From NCBI RefSeq assembly GCF_035181385.1, contig NZ_JAXCJK010000003.1:62001-126000 (forward strand): a stretch of DNA of 64,000 nt, given 5' to 3'. Shown here one piece after another: positions 52,059 to 61,791 of this stretch. The translations under genes and the position numbers were made by a program. The stretch comes from Moraxella sp035181385 (GTDB taxonomy: Bacteria > Pseudomonadota > Gammaproteobacteria > Pseudomonadales > Moraxellaceae). The first letter of the stretch is position 1. Each line of letters opens with the position of its first letter. The notes beneath the pieces were generated by a model. That model saw only the letters and a list, made by a program, of their open reading frames with translations. It was not told where the DNA came from and made no database searches.

Positions 52059-54524
52059 ATGATTGATAAGGTACTTCGTGGGGCAATGATTGGGGCGATG
52101 ACAAGCCTTGTGGCATTGCCTGTGTGGGCAGGCGAGCTACAATTGGTTGGGCTAAAAGTCAATCACGAGGACAAAGGCGGTATTGATGCTTTGTGGCATG
52201 ATGAGCGTTATCATGTCAGTGTGGCTGATTTGGCATCGCTTGATATCAGCACCAAGAGCCAAGATGATGGCATGCAGTTTCAGACACCGCTAGGGGAGGC
52301 AACCTTAAGTTTTGATCAACTGGTTTATCATGACGGTGTGGCTTATGTGTCATTAGATACGCTAAAAATACTGGGGATTACAGCGGTCTATTCGCAGGCA
52401 GATTTACAAATTCATTTGATCATGGCAACCCTACCCAAACAACAACCAACCCAAAAGGCTGAGCCTATCATCACGCATACGCCGAGTGTGGCAGGTTTGC
52501 AGGGTTTGAATTTTGATAGCCAGGTTACAGGTCGCACACATGGGGTGGATAATAGTCATCATCAATTAGACGCTTTTGGCTATGCACTGGGTGGCACTTG
52601 GGGGGTGGCAGTCAGTAAGAGCGATGGCAATAAGACACAGCTTGACAATGCCTATTGGCTGACATCAGATGATGATATGGCGGTCAGATTTGGTAGTACC
52701 GATACGCCATTTGGCACCATCACAGGGGCAAATTTTGCTTATAGTAATGCCAATATCGCACGGCATTTGACAACCCATGCGGACGGCAGAACCACCACGC
52801 TGATCAATTCATCTAGCCATGACTATCAGCATATCAAAGGCGTAGGGGTTGCAGGTGGCTTGGCAGAGCTTCGTATCAATGGCAGGGTTGTGGCTCGTGT
52901 GCAGAGCTTGCTAGATGGTCGTTATGAGTTTTTGAATTTGGATATGTCTGCCATAGACCGCCAAAGTCTGATTGAAGTGGCGATATTTGACAATCCATTA
53001 TCGGCTGTGCCAATGCGTGTAGAGCGGGTATCTTTGGCTAAACGCTATGGCTCGGTGGCGACAGATGAGCTTTTGGTACAAGCAGGCGTGGGGCGTGTTG
53101 GGGTGTTTGATGATCGTACTGCCAAAACCGCCTATACCAATGTTGCCTATGGCTTAAATAATAAGGTAAGCCTAAGAGCTGGCTTAAAATATCAGCAAAA
53201 TGGTAATACCAGTTGGCAAATGGGGGCAAATATTGCCCCAGACCCACACACCAATGTGGATTTGGATTATCGGCATAATGGTAATTTTCGTTTAGACGCA
53301 CGCCACGAACAAAAAACATGGCAAGCCAATTACCGCTATACCTCGTCTGCTCATCGTGATGGTCGTCATTATTTGGGGCTGTACTATACTCCTGATGATC
53401 ATAGGCATTTGTCATTAACTCAAAGTAGTAAGAATACCAGTGTGTATGCTCGCTATAAAATCAATGACCGCTTAAGCCATGACATACAGTATCAATCGCA
53501 CAAGGGTTATTGGCGTTATCATGTGAGTTATCGGCAGATTGGTGGTCGCTTTGATGGTAGCTATCAATACAGCATTGACCCACACAAGCACCATCTATCG
53601 TCATCGCTACGCCTAACAGGCGATACCACGCTACAACAAAGCGTATATATTGGCCATGGTGCTAATAAAACCCATGATAACAAGCGAGCCTTTGGTGTGG
53701 AAAGTAGCTTGCAGCACCGCATTTCTAATAATCAATCGCTGTCTTTGGGTGCGTCATGGCATAATCTTACCCATAAAGATAACATTTTGCTACAAGGTCA
53801 ATGGCAATACCAAAGCAAACACGGCATCAATGTCAGTGCAGGCTATCGTCATGGTGGCAATCCTTGGCATGGGCAGTATGAAGACCGAATTGGCAAGGGT
53901 TATTTTAATGATACAAAACAAAGTGCAGGCGAGTGGTTTTTGCGTATTGGCTTAAATGCTTATAAAGCCCCTGCCAGTTTGCCAAAACTTGGTAAATATG
54001 TTGCCAGTGGCGGTACTGACGGACAGGCGGTAATTACTTTATTGCATGACCGCCAAGATTTTCGCAAATCAGCTGATGAGCCGATGTATTTTAATGTCGA
54101 TCACAAACTCATACCAGCCAACGCCCTAGCTGGTACCGATAAAAAAAGTACCTATCTGTTAGATTTGCCCAAAGGCGTGTATGAGATTAAACTGGACGGA
54201 CGCAGTCTGCCCATTGAATACGCCCTACCGACCAAGGCGGTGGCTAAGATAGATGCACGCCTACCTACCTATATTGAGTGGCAGATGACCCAAGTCTATG
54301 GTATTCGTGGGCAACTGTCGCTGGCCGATGTGCAGGTGGAAGTATGGCAGGGCGATAAGCTCATCGCTGATACCAAGACGGATACAGACGGCTATTTTTT
54401 GCTAGACGGATTGCCAAAGGGTGAATATGTCTTGCGTGCCGATGGCTATCTGCCCAAACAAGTGGTGGTCGTAGATGATTATGTGTTGGGTGTGGTGCTA
54501 GATAGGGCATTTAATGATCAATAA
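52059..54524 (+). CDS. Outer-membrane fimbrial usher, TcfC-like
   Basis: 821 residues. Signal peptide ends near PVWA-GE (about residue 24). An N-terminal substrate-binding region, a central beta-barrel (repeated Tyr/Arg/His-rich strands, residues about 150-640) and a C-terminal carboxypeptidase-regulatory-like domain (TDTDGYFLLDGLPKGEYVLRADGYLP) follow. Ushers secrete and polymerise pilins. ATG 52059, 28 nt after the chaperone stop. Confidence 0.85.
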   Translation: MIDKVLRGAMIGAMTSLVALPVWAGELQLVGLKVNHEDKGGIDALWHDERYHVSVADLASLDISTKSQDDGMQFQTPLGEATLSFDQLVYHDGVAYVSLDTLKILGITAVYSQADLQIHLIMATLPKQQPTQKAEPIITHTPSVAGLQGLNFDSQVTGRTHGVDNSHHQLDAFGYALGGTWGVAVSKSDGNKTQLDNAYWLTSDDDMAVRFGSTDTPFGTITGANFAYSNANIARHLTTHADGRTTTLINSSSHDYQHIKGVGVAGGLAELRINGRVVARVQSLLDGRYEFLNLDMSAIDRQSLIEVAIFDNPLSAVPMRVERVSLAKRYGSVATDELLVQAGVGRVGVFDDRTAKTAYTNVAYGLNNKVSLRAGLKYQQNGNTSWQMGANIAPDPHTNVDLDYRHNGNFRLDARHEQKTWQANYRYTSSAHRDGRHYLGLYYTPDDHRHLSLTQSSKNTSVYARYKINDRLSHDIQYQSHKGYWRYHVSYRQIGGRFDGSYQYSIDPHKHHLSSSLRLTGDTTLQQSVYIGHGANKTHDNKRAFGVESSLQHRISNNQSLSLGASWHNLTHKDNILLQGQWQYQSKHGINVSAGYRHGGNPWHGQYEDRIGKGYFNDTKQSAGEWFLRIGLNAYKAPASLPKLGKYVASGGTDGQAVITLLHDRQDFRKSADEPMYFNVDHKLIPANALAGTDKKSTYLLDLPKGVYEIKLDGRSLPIEYALPTKAVAKIDARLPTYIEWQMTQVYGIRGQLSLADVQVEVWQGDKLIADTKTDTDGYFLLDGLPKGEYVLRADGYLPKQVVVVDDYVLGVVLDRAFNDQ

Positions 54525-55397
54525 ATGACAAGTGAGATGGTGATGAAACAGCGACTGACAACAAAAATGCTAAAACTTGGCTCAAAAACCCTGCCGATCA
54601 TACTGACTGCACTGCCTTTTATGATGATGTCGCAGGCGTTTGCAGACCAAGCTAATTGTGGTCCTAATACTGCTTTTAAAGGTGTTTTTGATTCTCAGAT
54701 ATTCAAACAGGTAAATAACGACCCCGACCCAGATAAAATTATTTATTTTTGTGCTCGTGGAGATGCCCCTACCCAAGAGATTTTTAATATCCCAGATGGC
54801 GATCTCATCGAAAATAGCAGAAAAGTGATTAATATGGGTCGAACCAAAGCAACGGTAAATATCGGTACAAGCCGTATTGATGTGGCGGGCTTTAATGTTA
54901 ATGATAATTTACGCTTGCCAACAGCCTATGTTTTTAGGCCATTAAAAACATTAGATAGAGACATTCTTAGAGAGAAGTTTCATTTTGTTACTTATAGGCA
55001 TAACAATGATAACAGGGTGAGAGGTAATTCTACTAACTTTTACGATTACTGTCAGGGTGTGCAACCCACCAATCCACGAGGCGTAAATTTTTATCAAAAT
55101 ATTTTTGATTACCTAAAAGGCAATGCTCATCTATTTACAGTAAATGGCACACCTGCTCAACCTTTTGTTAATGGTGTCAATACTGGAGCGGATAGTCAGT
55201 TTGCCTTTGCAAGAGTAACGGTTGATGGTGCAGACATGATAGTAAAATTTTTTACTAGGCAAAAAAGCGGTTTTTTTCATAGGCATAAAAATCATGATGC
55301 CATTTATTGTCTATTGACCGTGGAGGTAAAAGCGGAGATTGATGTCAATACTGCCCAAGCCAGAAGCTACAATTTACGAGTAAGATTTGCAAATTAG
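54525..55397 (+). CDS. Probable fimbrial tip subunit or adhesin
   Basis: 290 residues. Signal peptide ending near QAFA-DQ. The mature part has four Cys (NCGPN, YFCARG, YDYCQGV, YCLLTV), enough for two disulfides. No known domain recognised. Its place as the last gene after the usher matches CooD-type tip proteins. Alternative starts exist at 54537 and 54543; the first ATG abuts the usher stop. Confidence 0.6.
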   Translation: MTSEMVMKQRLTTKMLKLGSKTLPIILTALPFMMMSQAFADQANCGPNTAFKGVFDSQIFKQVNNDPDPDKIIYFCARGDAPTQEIFNIPDGDLIENSRKVINMGRTKATVNIGTSRIDVAGFNVNDNLRLPTAYVFRPLKTLDRDILREKFHFVTYRHNNDNRVRGNSTNFYDYCQGVQPTNPRGVNFYQNIFDYLKGNAHLFTVNGTPAQPFVNGVNTGADSQFAFARVTVDGADMIVKFFTRQKSGFFHRHKNHDAIYCLLTVEVKAEIDVNTAQARSYNLRVRFAN

Positions 55398-55580
55398 ATA
55401 CGCTGGTAATTAACCAGTCATCAATGACAAAAGGGCAGGAAAATCTTGGTTCTTTTGTGGATATGTTGTGATGAATTTGTGATAAGGCGATACAAATTTT
55501 ACTTTTCAAACATAGATGAAATTGGTAAAATGTATCATTTTATTGGCTAATTTGGTTTTATTGTACACACAGGAAGCACC

Positions 55581-56603
55581 ATGACTGACATTGACATTCG
55601 TACTTGCTTGCACCAATCTTTGGCTCGTCCACAATGTACCAAAGATGGCGGTATTTGTCATTTTATTGGTGTAGAAGGGCTGACTCGCATTCAGCTTGAA
55701 GCCATTATTGATAAGGCGATGGGCTATTTTGATGAGTCTGGTCGGCTGATCAATACCAATGAACTTGGTGGCTGTACTGTGATGAATTTGTTTTTTGAAA
55801 ATTCAACTCGTACCCGCACGACTTTTGAGGCAGCCCAAAAGCGTCTTGGGGCCAATGTTTTAAACCTTGATATTGCTCGCTCATCAGCCAGCAAAGGCGA
55901 ATCTTTGCGTGATACGCTGTGGAATTTGGAGGCGATGAGTGCAGATATGTTTGTGGTGCGTCATTCATCAAGTGGGGCAGCACACTTTATGGCGACAGAA
56001 GTTACACCAAATGTTGCCATCATCAATGCAGGCGATGGTTGGCATGGCCACCCTACGCAGGCGATGCTTGATATGCTGACCATTCATCGTGAATTGTGTC
56101 TTAAATCAGGCAAATCATTTGACGATCTTTCTGTTGCCATCATTGGCGACATCAAGCATAGCCGTGTGGCTCGCTCGGACATTTGTGCATTGCAGACTTT
56201 GGGCGTGCGTGATATTCGTGTCATTGCCCCTAGGACTTTGTTGCCAAAGGGCATTGAGCGCTATGGCGTATCCACTTTTAACGACATGGATAAGGGCATT
56301 GTGGACGCTGATGTATTGATCGGTTTGCGTATCCAAAATGAGCGTATCGGTTCACCCTTACTGCCATCTACATCAGAATATTTTAAAATGTATGGCATTA
56401 CCGAAAGCCGCCTTAGACTTGCCAAGCCAGATGCTTTGGTCATGCACCCAGGCCCTATGAACCGTGGGGTAGAGATCGCTTCAAGCGTGGCAGACGGCGA
56501 TCAATCCGTCATCTTAAAACAGGTGAATAATGGCATTGCAGTTCGCATGGCGGTCATGGCGATGGCGATGCGTGGTCAAGATAAGAATAAAGGGCTTATT
56601 TAA
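55581..56603 (+). CDS. pyrB: Aspartate carbamoyltransferase catalytic subunit
   Basis: 340 residues. Carbamoyl-phosphate site FENSTRTRTTFE (72-83) with Ser75, Thr76, Arg77, and Lys105 in SASKGES; C-terminal HPGPMNRGVEI. AGGAAG upstream of ATG. It has no pyrI partner but a non-catalytic dihydroorotase follows, as in Pseudomonas, where the two form a dodecamer. Confidence 0.96.
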   Translation: MTDIDIRTCLHQSLARPQCTKDGGICHFIGVEGLTRIQLEAIIDKAMGYFDESGRLINTNELGGCTVMNLFFENSTRTRTTFEAAQKRLGANVLNLDIARSSASKGESLRDTLWNLEAMSADMFVVRHSSSGAAHFMATEVTPNVAIINAGDGWHGHPTQAMLDMLTIHRELCLKSGKSFDDLSVAIIGDIKHSRVARSDICALQTLGVRDIRVIAPRTLLPKGIERYGVSTFNDMDKGIVDADVLIGLRIQNERIGSPLLPSTSEYFKMYGITESRLRLAKPDALVMHPGPMNRGVEIASSVADGDQSVILKQVNNGIAVRMAVMAMAMRGQDKNKGLI

Positions 56604-56778
56604 AAGCGGATTGTGCTTAGGGTTGTACTTAGGGTTGGACGATGAGTTGTCGGTGTAGGCCGTGTATTGTCCAAATCAGAGGATAAAAATCATAAGATGC
56701 TAAGCCAAGAACACTGGGCAATAAGCAGTGATGAATTGAATAACAAGATTGATTAACTAAAAAACAAAAGAAAAAGCC

Positions 56779-57930
56779 ATGAAAAATCTACTTCCCAAAA
56801 ACTGGCAACAACCAAAGCTGGCCAATGTTGATACTGATGGAAAATGGCTTATGCCACCCATTGTGGATTTGTGTGGTCGTCTGCGTGAACCGGGTCATCA
56901 GTCGTATGGTACGCTGGCAAGTGAAGGTAGGGCGGCTCGTCAAAATGGCATTTTGCACATCGTATTGCCACCTGACACCAATCCTGTGCTAGAAAATGGC
57001 TCCTTATTCAAAGGATTGCGTGAAAAGGCATACCAAGATGGCAGTGTTTATCTGCATATCTTGGGTGCATTGACCGCAGGACTCAAAGGTGAGCAACCTG
57101 CCAACTTGGCGGGTCTAAAACAAGGCGGTGCAATTGGTGTAACCAATGCCAGAGCGGGCTTTGATGATGATATGGTCATGCTAAGAACGCTAGAATATGC
57201 AGCCACCTGTGGTCTTAAAGTGTTCTTTTATCCTGATGAGCCTAGCCTGTCTAGGAGTGGCGTGGCTCATGATGGTTATATTGCTTCGTTTCATGGATTG
57301 GCAGGCATTCCATGGCTTGCTGAGACCATTGCACTGTCCAAACAGCTTTTGATGGTTGAAGAGACAGGCATTGTTGCACATTTTGGCCAGATTACTTGCC
57401 GTACTTCGGTAGAGCTGATTCGCTGGGCAAAAGCCAAGGGCTTGCCAATCACTTGTGATGTTGCCATGCATCAATTGCATTTGACCGATGATGATCTAGA
57501 AGGCTACAACACCAATGCTTTTGTTTATCCGCCACTTCGTTCCAAGACCGACCAACGAGCGTTGATTGCAGGTTTGCAAGATGGCACGATTGATGCGATT
57601 TGTAGTCATCATGAGCCACTGTCAAGCAGTGCCAAGCAAGCTCCGTTTGGTGAATGTGTTGCTGGGATTAGTAATTTTGATACCTTTGTATCGTTGGGTT
57701 GTCAGCTTGTGGCAGATGGTATTTTGACTGCCGAGCAATTGGTTGAAAAAATTTGTACCAATCCTGCCAAAATTGCAGGCATTAAGGATTATGAGACCAT
57801 CGGTGGGGCAGTTTTGATTGACCCTGATTTGTCATGGCAAGTGGATAAGAATACCATGCTGTCTAGTGGTAAAAATACACCATTTATGGGTGAAAAGCTG
57901 ACTGGCAAAGTGGTGGAGATTTTCTTTTAA
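56779..57930 (+). CDS. pyrX: Non-catalytic dihydroorotase-like subunit PyrX (PyrC')
   Basis: 383 residues of the dihydroorotase fold. The metal-binding HxH is missing: the segment reads DLCGRLREPG, with Cys32 and Arg34 in place of the two His. The catalytic Asp in the usual TDHAPH is replaced (SHHEPL, His277). So it is probably inactive and structural, supporting PyrB. Function is inferred from Pseudomonas. 175 bp separate it from pyrB. A functional dihydroorotase must lie elsewhere. Confidence 0.88.
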   Translation: MKNLLPKNWQQPKLANVDTDGKWLMPPIVDLCGRLREPGHQSYGTLASEGRAARQNGILHIVLPPDTNPVLENGSLFKGLREKAYQDGSVYLHILGALTAGLKGEQPANLAGLKQGGAIGVTNARAGFDDDMVMLRTLEYAATCGLKVFFYPDEPSLSRSGVAHDGYIASFHGLAGIPWLAETIALSKQLLMVEETGIVAHFGQITCRTSVELIRWAKAKGLPITCDVAMHQLHLTDDDLEGYNTNAFVYPPLRSKTDQRALIAGLQDGTIDAICSHHEPLSSSAKQAPFGECVAGISNFDTFVSLGCQLVADGILTAEQLVEKICTNPAKIAGIKDYETIGGAVLIDPDLSWQVDKNTMLSSGKNTPFMGEKLTGKVVEIFF

Positions 57931-57978
57931 AAATTGAGTGCTAAAGATGTTCAAAACATGAGCCAACAACAAAAAATA

Positions 57979-58026
57979 CCAATAATAAAAAGACCATCAA
58001 TTTTGTGATGGTCTTTTTATTATTGG
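57979..58026. terminator. Long bidirectional terminator between pyrX and the YihY-family gene
   Basis: A 21-bp perfect stem (57979-57999 with 58006-58026) with a 6-nt loop, A-rich on one side and T-rich on the other. It lies between converging genes. CATGAGCCAA (57957-57966) is also complementary to TTGGCTCATG (58023-58032). Confidence 0.88.
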
Positions 58027-58056
58027 CTCATGTCATCAACTGCCTAAAACAAGTGA

Positions 58057-59553
58057 TCATAAGCCTTTTTTAACATCGTTCATGGCTTTTTTGCTTTGAC
58101 CAAACAGATGGTAGGCCTTTTTGAGTAGGCGAATCACTTTGGTTAGGCGGCTTTCGGTCAGCATGGCTTTGCCATCTGGGACGATAAATACATCGCCGTT
58201 GTCGTCAATTTCTTGGCGTGTACCGTGATTAAAGCCGTCAACATCACTTTGTGCATCGGCATCTTCATCAACAATGCGTACAATTTCTTCTTTTTGACGA
58301 AGTGGCGTACTTTCAAATAAATTTGACAACCGCACATCAAGCTCGCCTTTGGCGGCCCGCTCAATTTTAGTGAGGTTTTTGTAGATTTCTACAAACCAAG
58401 GGTCATAGTCTGCCTCTTTGAGGGCGTCCAACTCATCTTTGATGGGCAATGGGTAGGGCAGGGTTTTATAAAATTGCCATAGACTGATGCTACTAAGGTC
58501 TGTTTTGAGTAAATATTCGTCTTCTTTGGTGCGAGTAATGAGCTCGGCATCAACAAGCTGTTCAATGTATAACCCCCATTTTGGCAATTCTCTGCGACCT
58601 AATACGCTACGCAATTCATGCTCGCTGACGGTTTTGCCTTCTTTGTAGCGTTTGTAGGTCAGATTTAGCATATCAAGCAGACTTAATAGCGGATGACGAA
58701 CAGGCACTTCCTTGGTGTCAAAGATGGTCAAAGTATAGCTGATTTCAACACCCAAAAGAATGATGTTCCATGACAAATAAATCCAAAGTAGGAAAATTGG
58801 CAAGGCAGCAAAAGCACCATAGATGGCTTCATAGCTTGTAAAATTGGTCATTACCATGCCAAAGACAGAACGCAAACTTTCAAACAACACAGCCGAAGCC
58901 AACCCTGCAATGACAGCATTTTTAAACGGTACCTGCACTTTTGGAATGAGCCAATACATGCCAATAAATCCTGCAACGGTAATCAGTATTGACACCAAAT
59001 ATGCCCACACCGACCAATCTATCCCATAGCCTGCGATTTGGCGATTTAAAAAGTCCGCGCTTTGAATGGCACTTGATGCACCAAATGTGATGCCAAGCAC
59101 TATTGGGCCTAGCGTGATGAGAGTCCAATAACGAATGATGCTGGCTGTACCGCCTGAGCGTTCTTTGACACGCCAAATTTTATTAAAAGCAGTTTCAATT
59201 GTTATTAGGGTTATGATGGTTGTGATGAATAAACCAAGCACACCGACGATGCCCAAATTGCTGGATTTTTCAGCAAAGCTGTCAAAATATTGCCCAATTT
59301 GTGCACCTGATGACGGCAATAGATTGTTATAAATCATTGCTTGCATTTGTTCACGCATACCAGAAAGAGCAGGTATGCTTGAAAACACCACCAAAATCAC
59401 CGTCAGAATCGGTACCAGTGAAAGTAGGGTGGTATAAGTGAGACTGGCTGCTTTTTGTTGGCAATCATCTTCCATGAAATGACGCACAAGCAAGCGTAGA
59501 TACATGAACCATCTGTGATGGGCGAAGGGCAATTTGTTCAAAAAATTTGTCAT
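58057..59553 (-). CDS. YihY/virulence-factor BrkB-family inner-membrane protein
   Basis: 498 residues. Six predicted transmembrane segments in the first 280 residues, with KAASLTYTTLLSLVPILTV and the later FLLWIYLSWNIILLGVEISYTL. A long, charged, cytoplasmic C-terminus (residues about 285-498) follows, longer than in E. coli YihY. The function of the family is unknown. ATG 59553 chosen over the more distal 59574. Confidence 0.88.
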   Translation of the reverse strand: MTNFLNKLPFAHHRWFMYLRLLVRHFMEDDCQQKAASLTYTTLLSLVPILTVILVVFSSIPALSGMREQMQAMIYNNLLPSSGAQIGQYFDSFAEKSSNLGIVGVLGLFITTIITLITIETAFNKIWRVKERSGGTASIIRYWTLITLGPIVLGITFGASSAIQSADFLNRQIAGYGIDWSVWAYLVSILITVAGFIGMYWLIPKVQVPFKNAVIAGLASAVLFESLRSVFGMVMTNFTSYEAIYGAFAALPIFLLWIYLSWNIILLGVEISYTLTIFDTKEVPVRHPLLSLLDMLNLTYKRYKEGKTVSEHELRSVLGRRELPKWGLYIEQLVDAELITRTKEDEYLLKTDLSSISLWQFYKTLPYPLPIKDELDALKEADYDPWFVEIYKNLTKIERAAKGELDVRLSNLFESTPLRQKEEIVRIVDEDADAQSDVDGFNHGTRQEIDDNGDVFIVPDGKAMLTESRLTKVIRLLKKAYHLFGQSKKAMNDVKKGL

Positions 59554-59951
59554 AATCTTCAAAAGTAAATACAATCAATAAAGTAATCAATGTATCAAAA
59601 AAATGCACTGAGAAAATAGTAAGTAGATAGTGTAGCAAATATCACACATTTTTAAAAACTTTTTGGTGAAATATTACAAAATTATTAAAATGGCAATGCT
59701 TTTAATGTCATTTGATGGCGTTTTTGGTTAATTGATGTTATGGGTTAATTAATGTTAAATGTTAAATGATTTAAGCCATAAAATCCTTTTTGGTGCTTTG
59801 TGTATTTTGGTGGGTTTTGGGCTATAATGACAAAAGCCGATGAGTCAAGCTGGCTTGATGTTTGAATATGGTTGAGTGGTGAATTTGCCACCAATTATTT
59901 TAAAGCACAAACCATCTCAAATTAAAATCAGTGAAAAAAATAAGGAAAAAT
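59554..59951 (+). promoter_or_regulatory. Intergenic region upstream of wrbA
   Basis: 398 bp without a gene. -10-like TATAAT at 59823-59828, probably for wrbA. Two near-identical 15-mers (GGTTAATTnATGTTA) at 59726-59740 and 59743-59757, 17 bp apart, could bind a regulator. Confidence 0.45.
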
Positions 59952-60551
59952 ATGACAGACGATTATTATGTTCTTGTTTTGTATGACACAAATCATGATC
60001 GCACCAAAGAGCTTGCTTATGCAATTGCTGAGGGCGTGTTCAATGCAGGCATGGCGATCAAAATTCGCCGAGTGCCAAAAGTATCTACTACCACCGAGCA
60101 GGTCGCACCTGATATTCCTGATGAGGGTGATTTGTATTGTACGGCAGATGATTTGTCTGATTGTGTGGGTTTGGCGGTGGGTAGTCCAACCCATTTTGGC
60201 AATATGTCAGCGAGCATGAAGTATTTTTGGGATAATACAATAACGCATTGGCTTTCAGGTGATTTGCAAGGCAAGCCTGCTTGCGTTTTTACCAGCACAG
60301 GCACCATGCACGGTGGCAATGAGGCGACATTGCTTTCTATGATGATGCCATTGCTACATCATGGCATGATGCTATTGGGTTTGCCTTATGTACATGAAGA
60401 ACTAAATCGCACGATGCGTGGTGGCACCCCTTATGGTGCAAGTAGCGTGTCAGGTGTGTCGCATGAACTTGCCATGACTGCAGATGAGCGTGTCTTGGCC
60501 GTCCATCAAGGCGAGCGACTTGCTCATGTCGCCAAAAAATTAGCCAAATGA
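59952..60551 (+). CDS. wrbA: WrbA-type NAD(P)H:quinone oxidoreductase
   Basis: 199 residues, flavodoxin-like. FMN-site blocks GSPTHFGNMSASMKYFWD and FTSTGTMHGGNEATLLSMMMPLLHHGMMLLG are present. Two-electron quinone reduction that limits redox stress. ATG 59952 follows AAGGAAA; an upstream in-frame GTG is not needed. Confidence 0.92.
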   Translation: MTDDYYVLVLYDTNHDRTKELAYAIAEGVFNAGMAIKIRRVPKVSTTTEQVAPDIPDEGDLYCTADDLSDCVGLAVGSPTHFGNMSASMKYFWDNTITHWLSGDLQGKPACVFTSTGTMHGGNEATLLSMMMPLLHHGMMLLGLPYVHEELNRTMRGGTPYGASSVSGVSHELAMTADERVLAVHQGERLAHVAKKLAK

Positions 60552-60713
60552 TTGACAAGCTTAAAACTTGGCTAAAAAAAAACACTGCACAAGCAAAAAA
60601 CTAAGTTTTTAAGTTGATTTTTATCAAAATAAGGTCTTAAATCAAAAAAAGTGAACAAATCTTTATGTTGTGCAGATTGTTTATCAGCTGTGTTTGGTTA
60701 AGTTGCTTTGATT

Positions 60714-61427
60714 TTAGTGATTGATTTTAGTCAGCTCCATTGAAATCATCTTGCCACCGCTGGTCTGGCTGACCTTAATGGGTAGGTAATCTAAGCTGGG
60801 TGCAAGCCAAAAACTTGTCGCACGGCTTTTGTCATCATGGATTCTATCAATACGAATTGCTTCATAAGTTCCTGCTGGTACGATGATTTTTGAAGTGCCA
60901 GATTTTTTGAATTTGGTGGTCTCAATGTCGGTTTTTTTCACCAATTGATAAGTGCCACTAAATTTGCCATCAATCAGGTCTTGGCGAATTTGTGATTCTA
61001 GGCTCAAATCATCATAGACTTGCCCATTCATTTTTAGCGTGGCTGTTTTGTTTTTATAAGTAGATGAGATGGTTTGTGCGTCATGACTAAAAATGACTTT
61101 ATGTGTATTGCCCACACCAAAAACTTTGGCTGACATAGAGGAGTTTTTTGGTGTGATTACGCCGTCTGATAGGCTAAACTGTGCTGATTGATTTAGGTTG
61201 ATGATGCCTGCTACCAAACCTTTGACACGATAATGATAGTCATTGCCTGATTTGGTGAGTGTGCGAGTAGCGGTGCCAAGTTTGTCATAGGCTTTGACGG
61301 TATAAGTTGCTGAAAATGTTGCCAATTCATTGGCATGAGTGGGTAGGCTTATGCACAGTATGCTCATGGTCAGTGCGACAGTGCTGATGTTTTTTCTTAA
61401 AAACGACCTTACGGCTTTATTTTTCAT
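60714..61427 (-). CDS. Secreted DUF3108 protein
   Basis: 237 residues. Signal peptide ends near THA-NE (about residue 32). The rest is a beta-rich DUF3108 domain, with LATFSATYTVKAYDKLGTATRTL at its start and ATSFWLAPSLDYLPIKVSQT near its end. Periplasmic; function unknown. Convergent with wrbA; the groES promoter region lies behind it. Confidence 0.85.
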   Translation of the reverse strand: MKNKAVRSFLRKNISTVALTMSILCISLPTHANELATFSATYTVKAYDKLGTATRTLTKSGNDYHYRVKGLVAGIINLNQSAQFSLSDGVITPKNSSMSAKVFGVGNTHKVIFSHDAQTISSTYKNKTATLKMNGQVYDDLSLESQIRQDLIDGKFSGTYQLVKKTDIETTKFKKSGTSKIIVPAGTYEAIRIDRIHDDKSRATSFWLAPSLDYLPIKVSQTSGGKMISMELTKINH

Positions 61428-61678
61428 GTTGCTTCGCTATATTGCTGTATTGTTGGCTATATCTATGGATTATATGAATAAAATTGTGATGATTTCAAGC
61501 ACTTTATGTGATTTTTCATTTGCGACTGCCAAAAAGGATAAAGATATGAAATAAAGAGATGTTATTCTTAAAATGTATTTAATTGTTTAATAAAGTCGTT
61601 TGTCCATAAAGACAATGTTTAAGAGCAAAGAACTGGCGTATTCATGATTTGTTATAAAAATTTTTTTTTGGGCAACGG

Positions 61679-61707
61679 CTTGAAATTTTTTGGATAAAAC
61701 CCTATCT
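61679..61707 (+). promoter_or_regulatory. Sigma-32 heat-shock promoter of groES-groEL
   Basis: CTTGAAA (61679-61685), 14 bp, CCCTATCT (61700-61707). This is a close match to the sigma-32 consensus CTTGAAA-N13-15-CCCCATnT. No CIRCE repeat is present. The rest of 61428-61791 has no gene. Confidence 0.85.
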
Positions 61708-61791
61708 TTATAGCCATCCTGACATTGTCAGTTGTGATCATTTATTTTTATAATTTATTGTCATTTCATCGTAAGTTTAATGGAGAAAATT

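Noticed and set aside
61555..61791. CIRCE operator before groES
   Set aside because: No GAGTGC-type inverted repeat was found; a sigma-32 promoter explains heat control.
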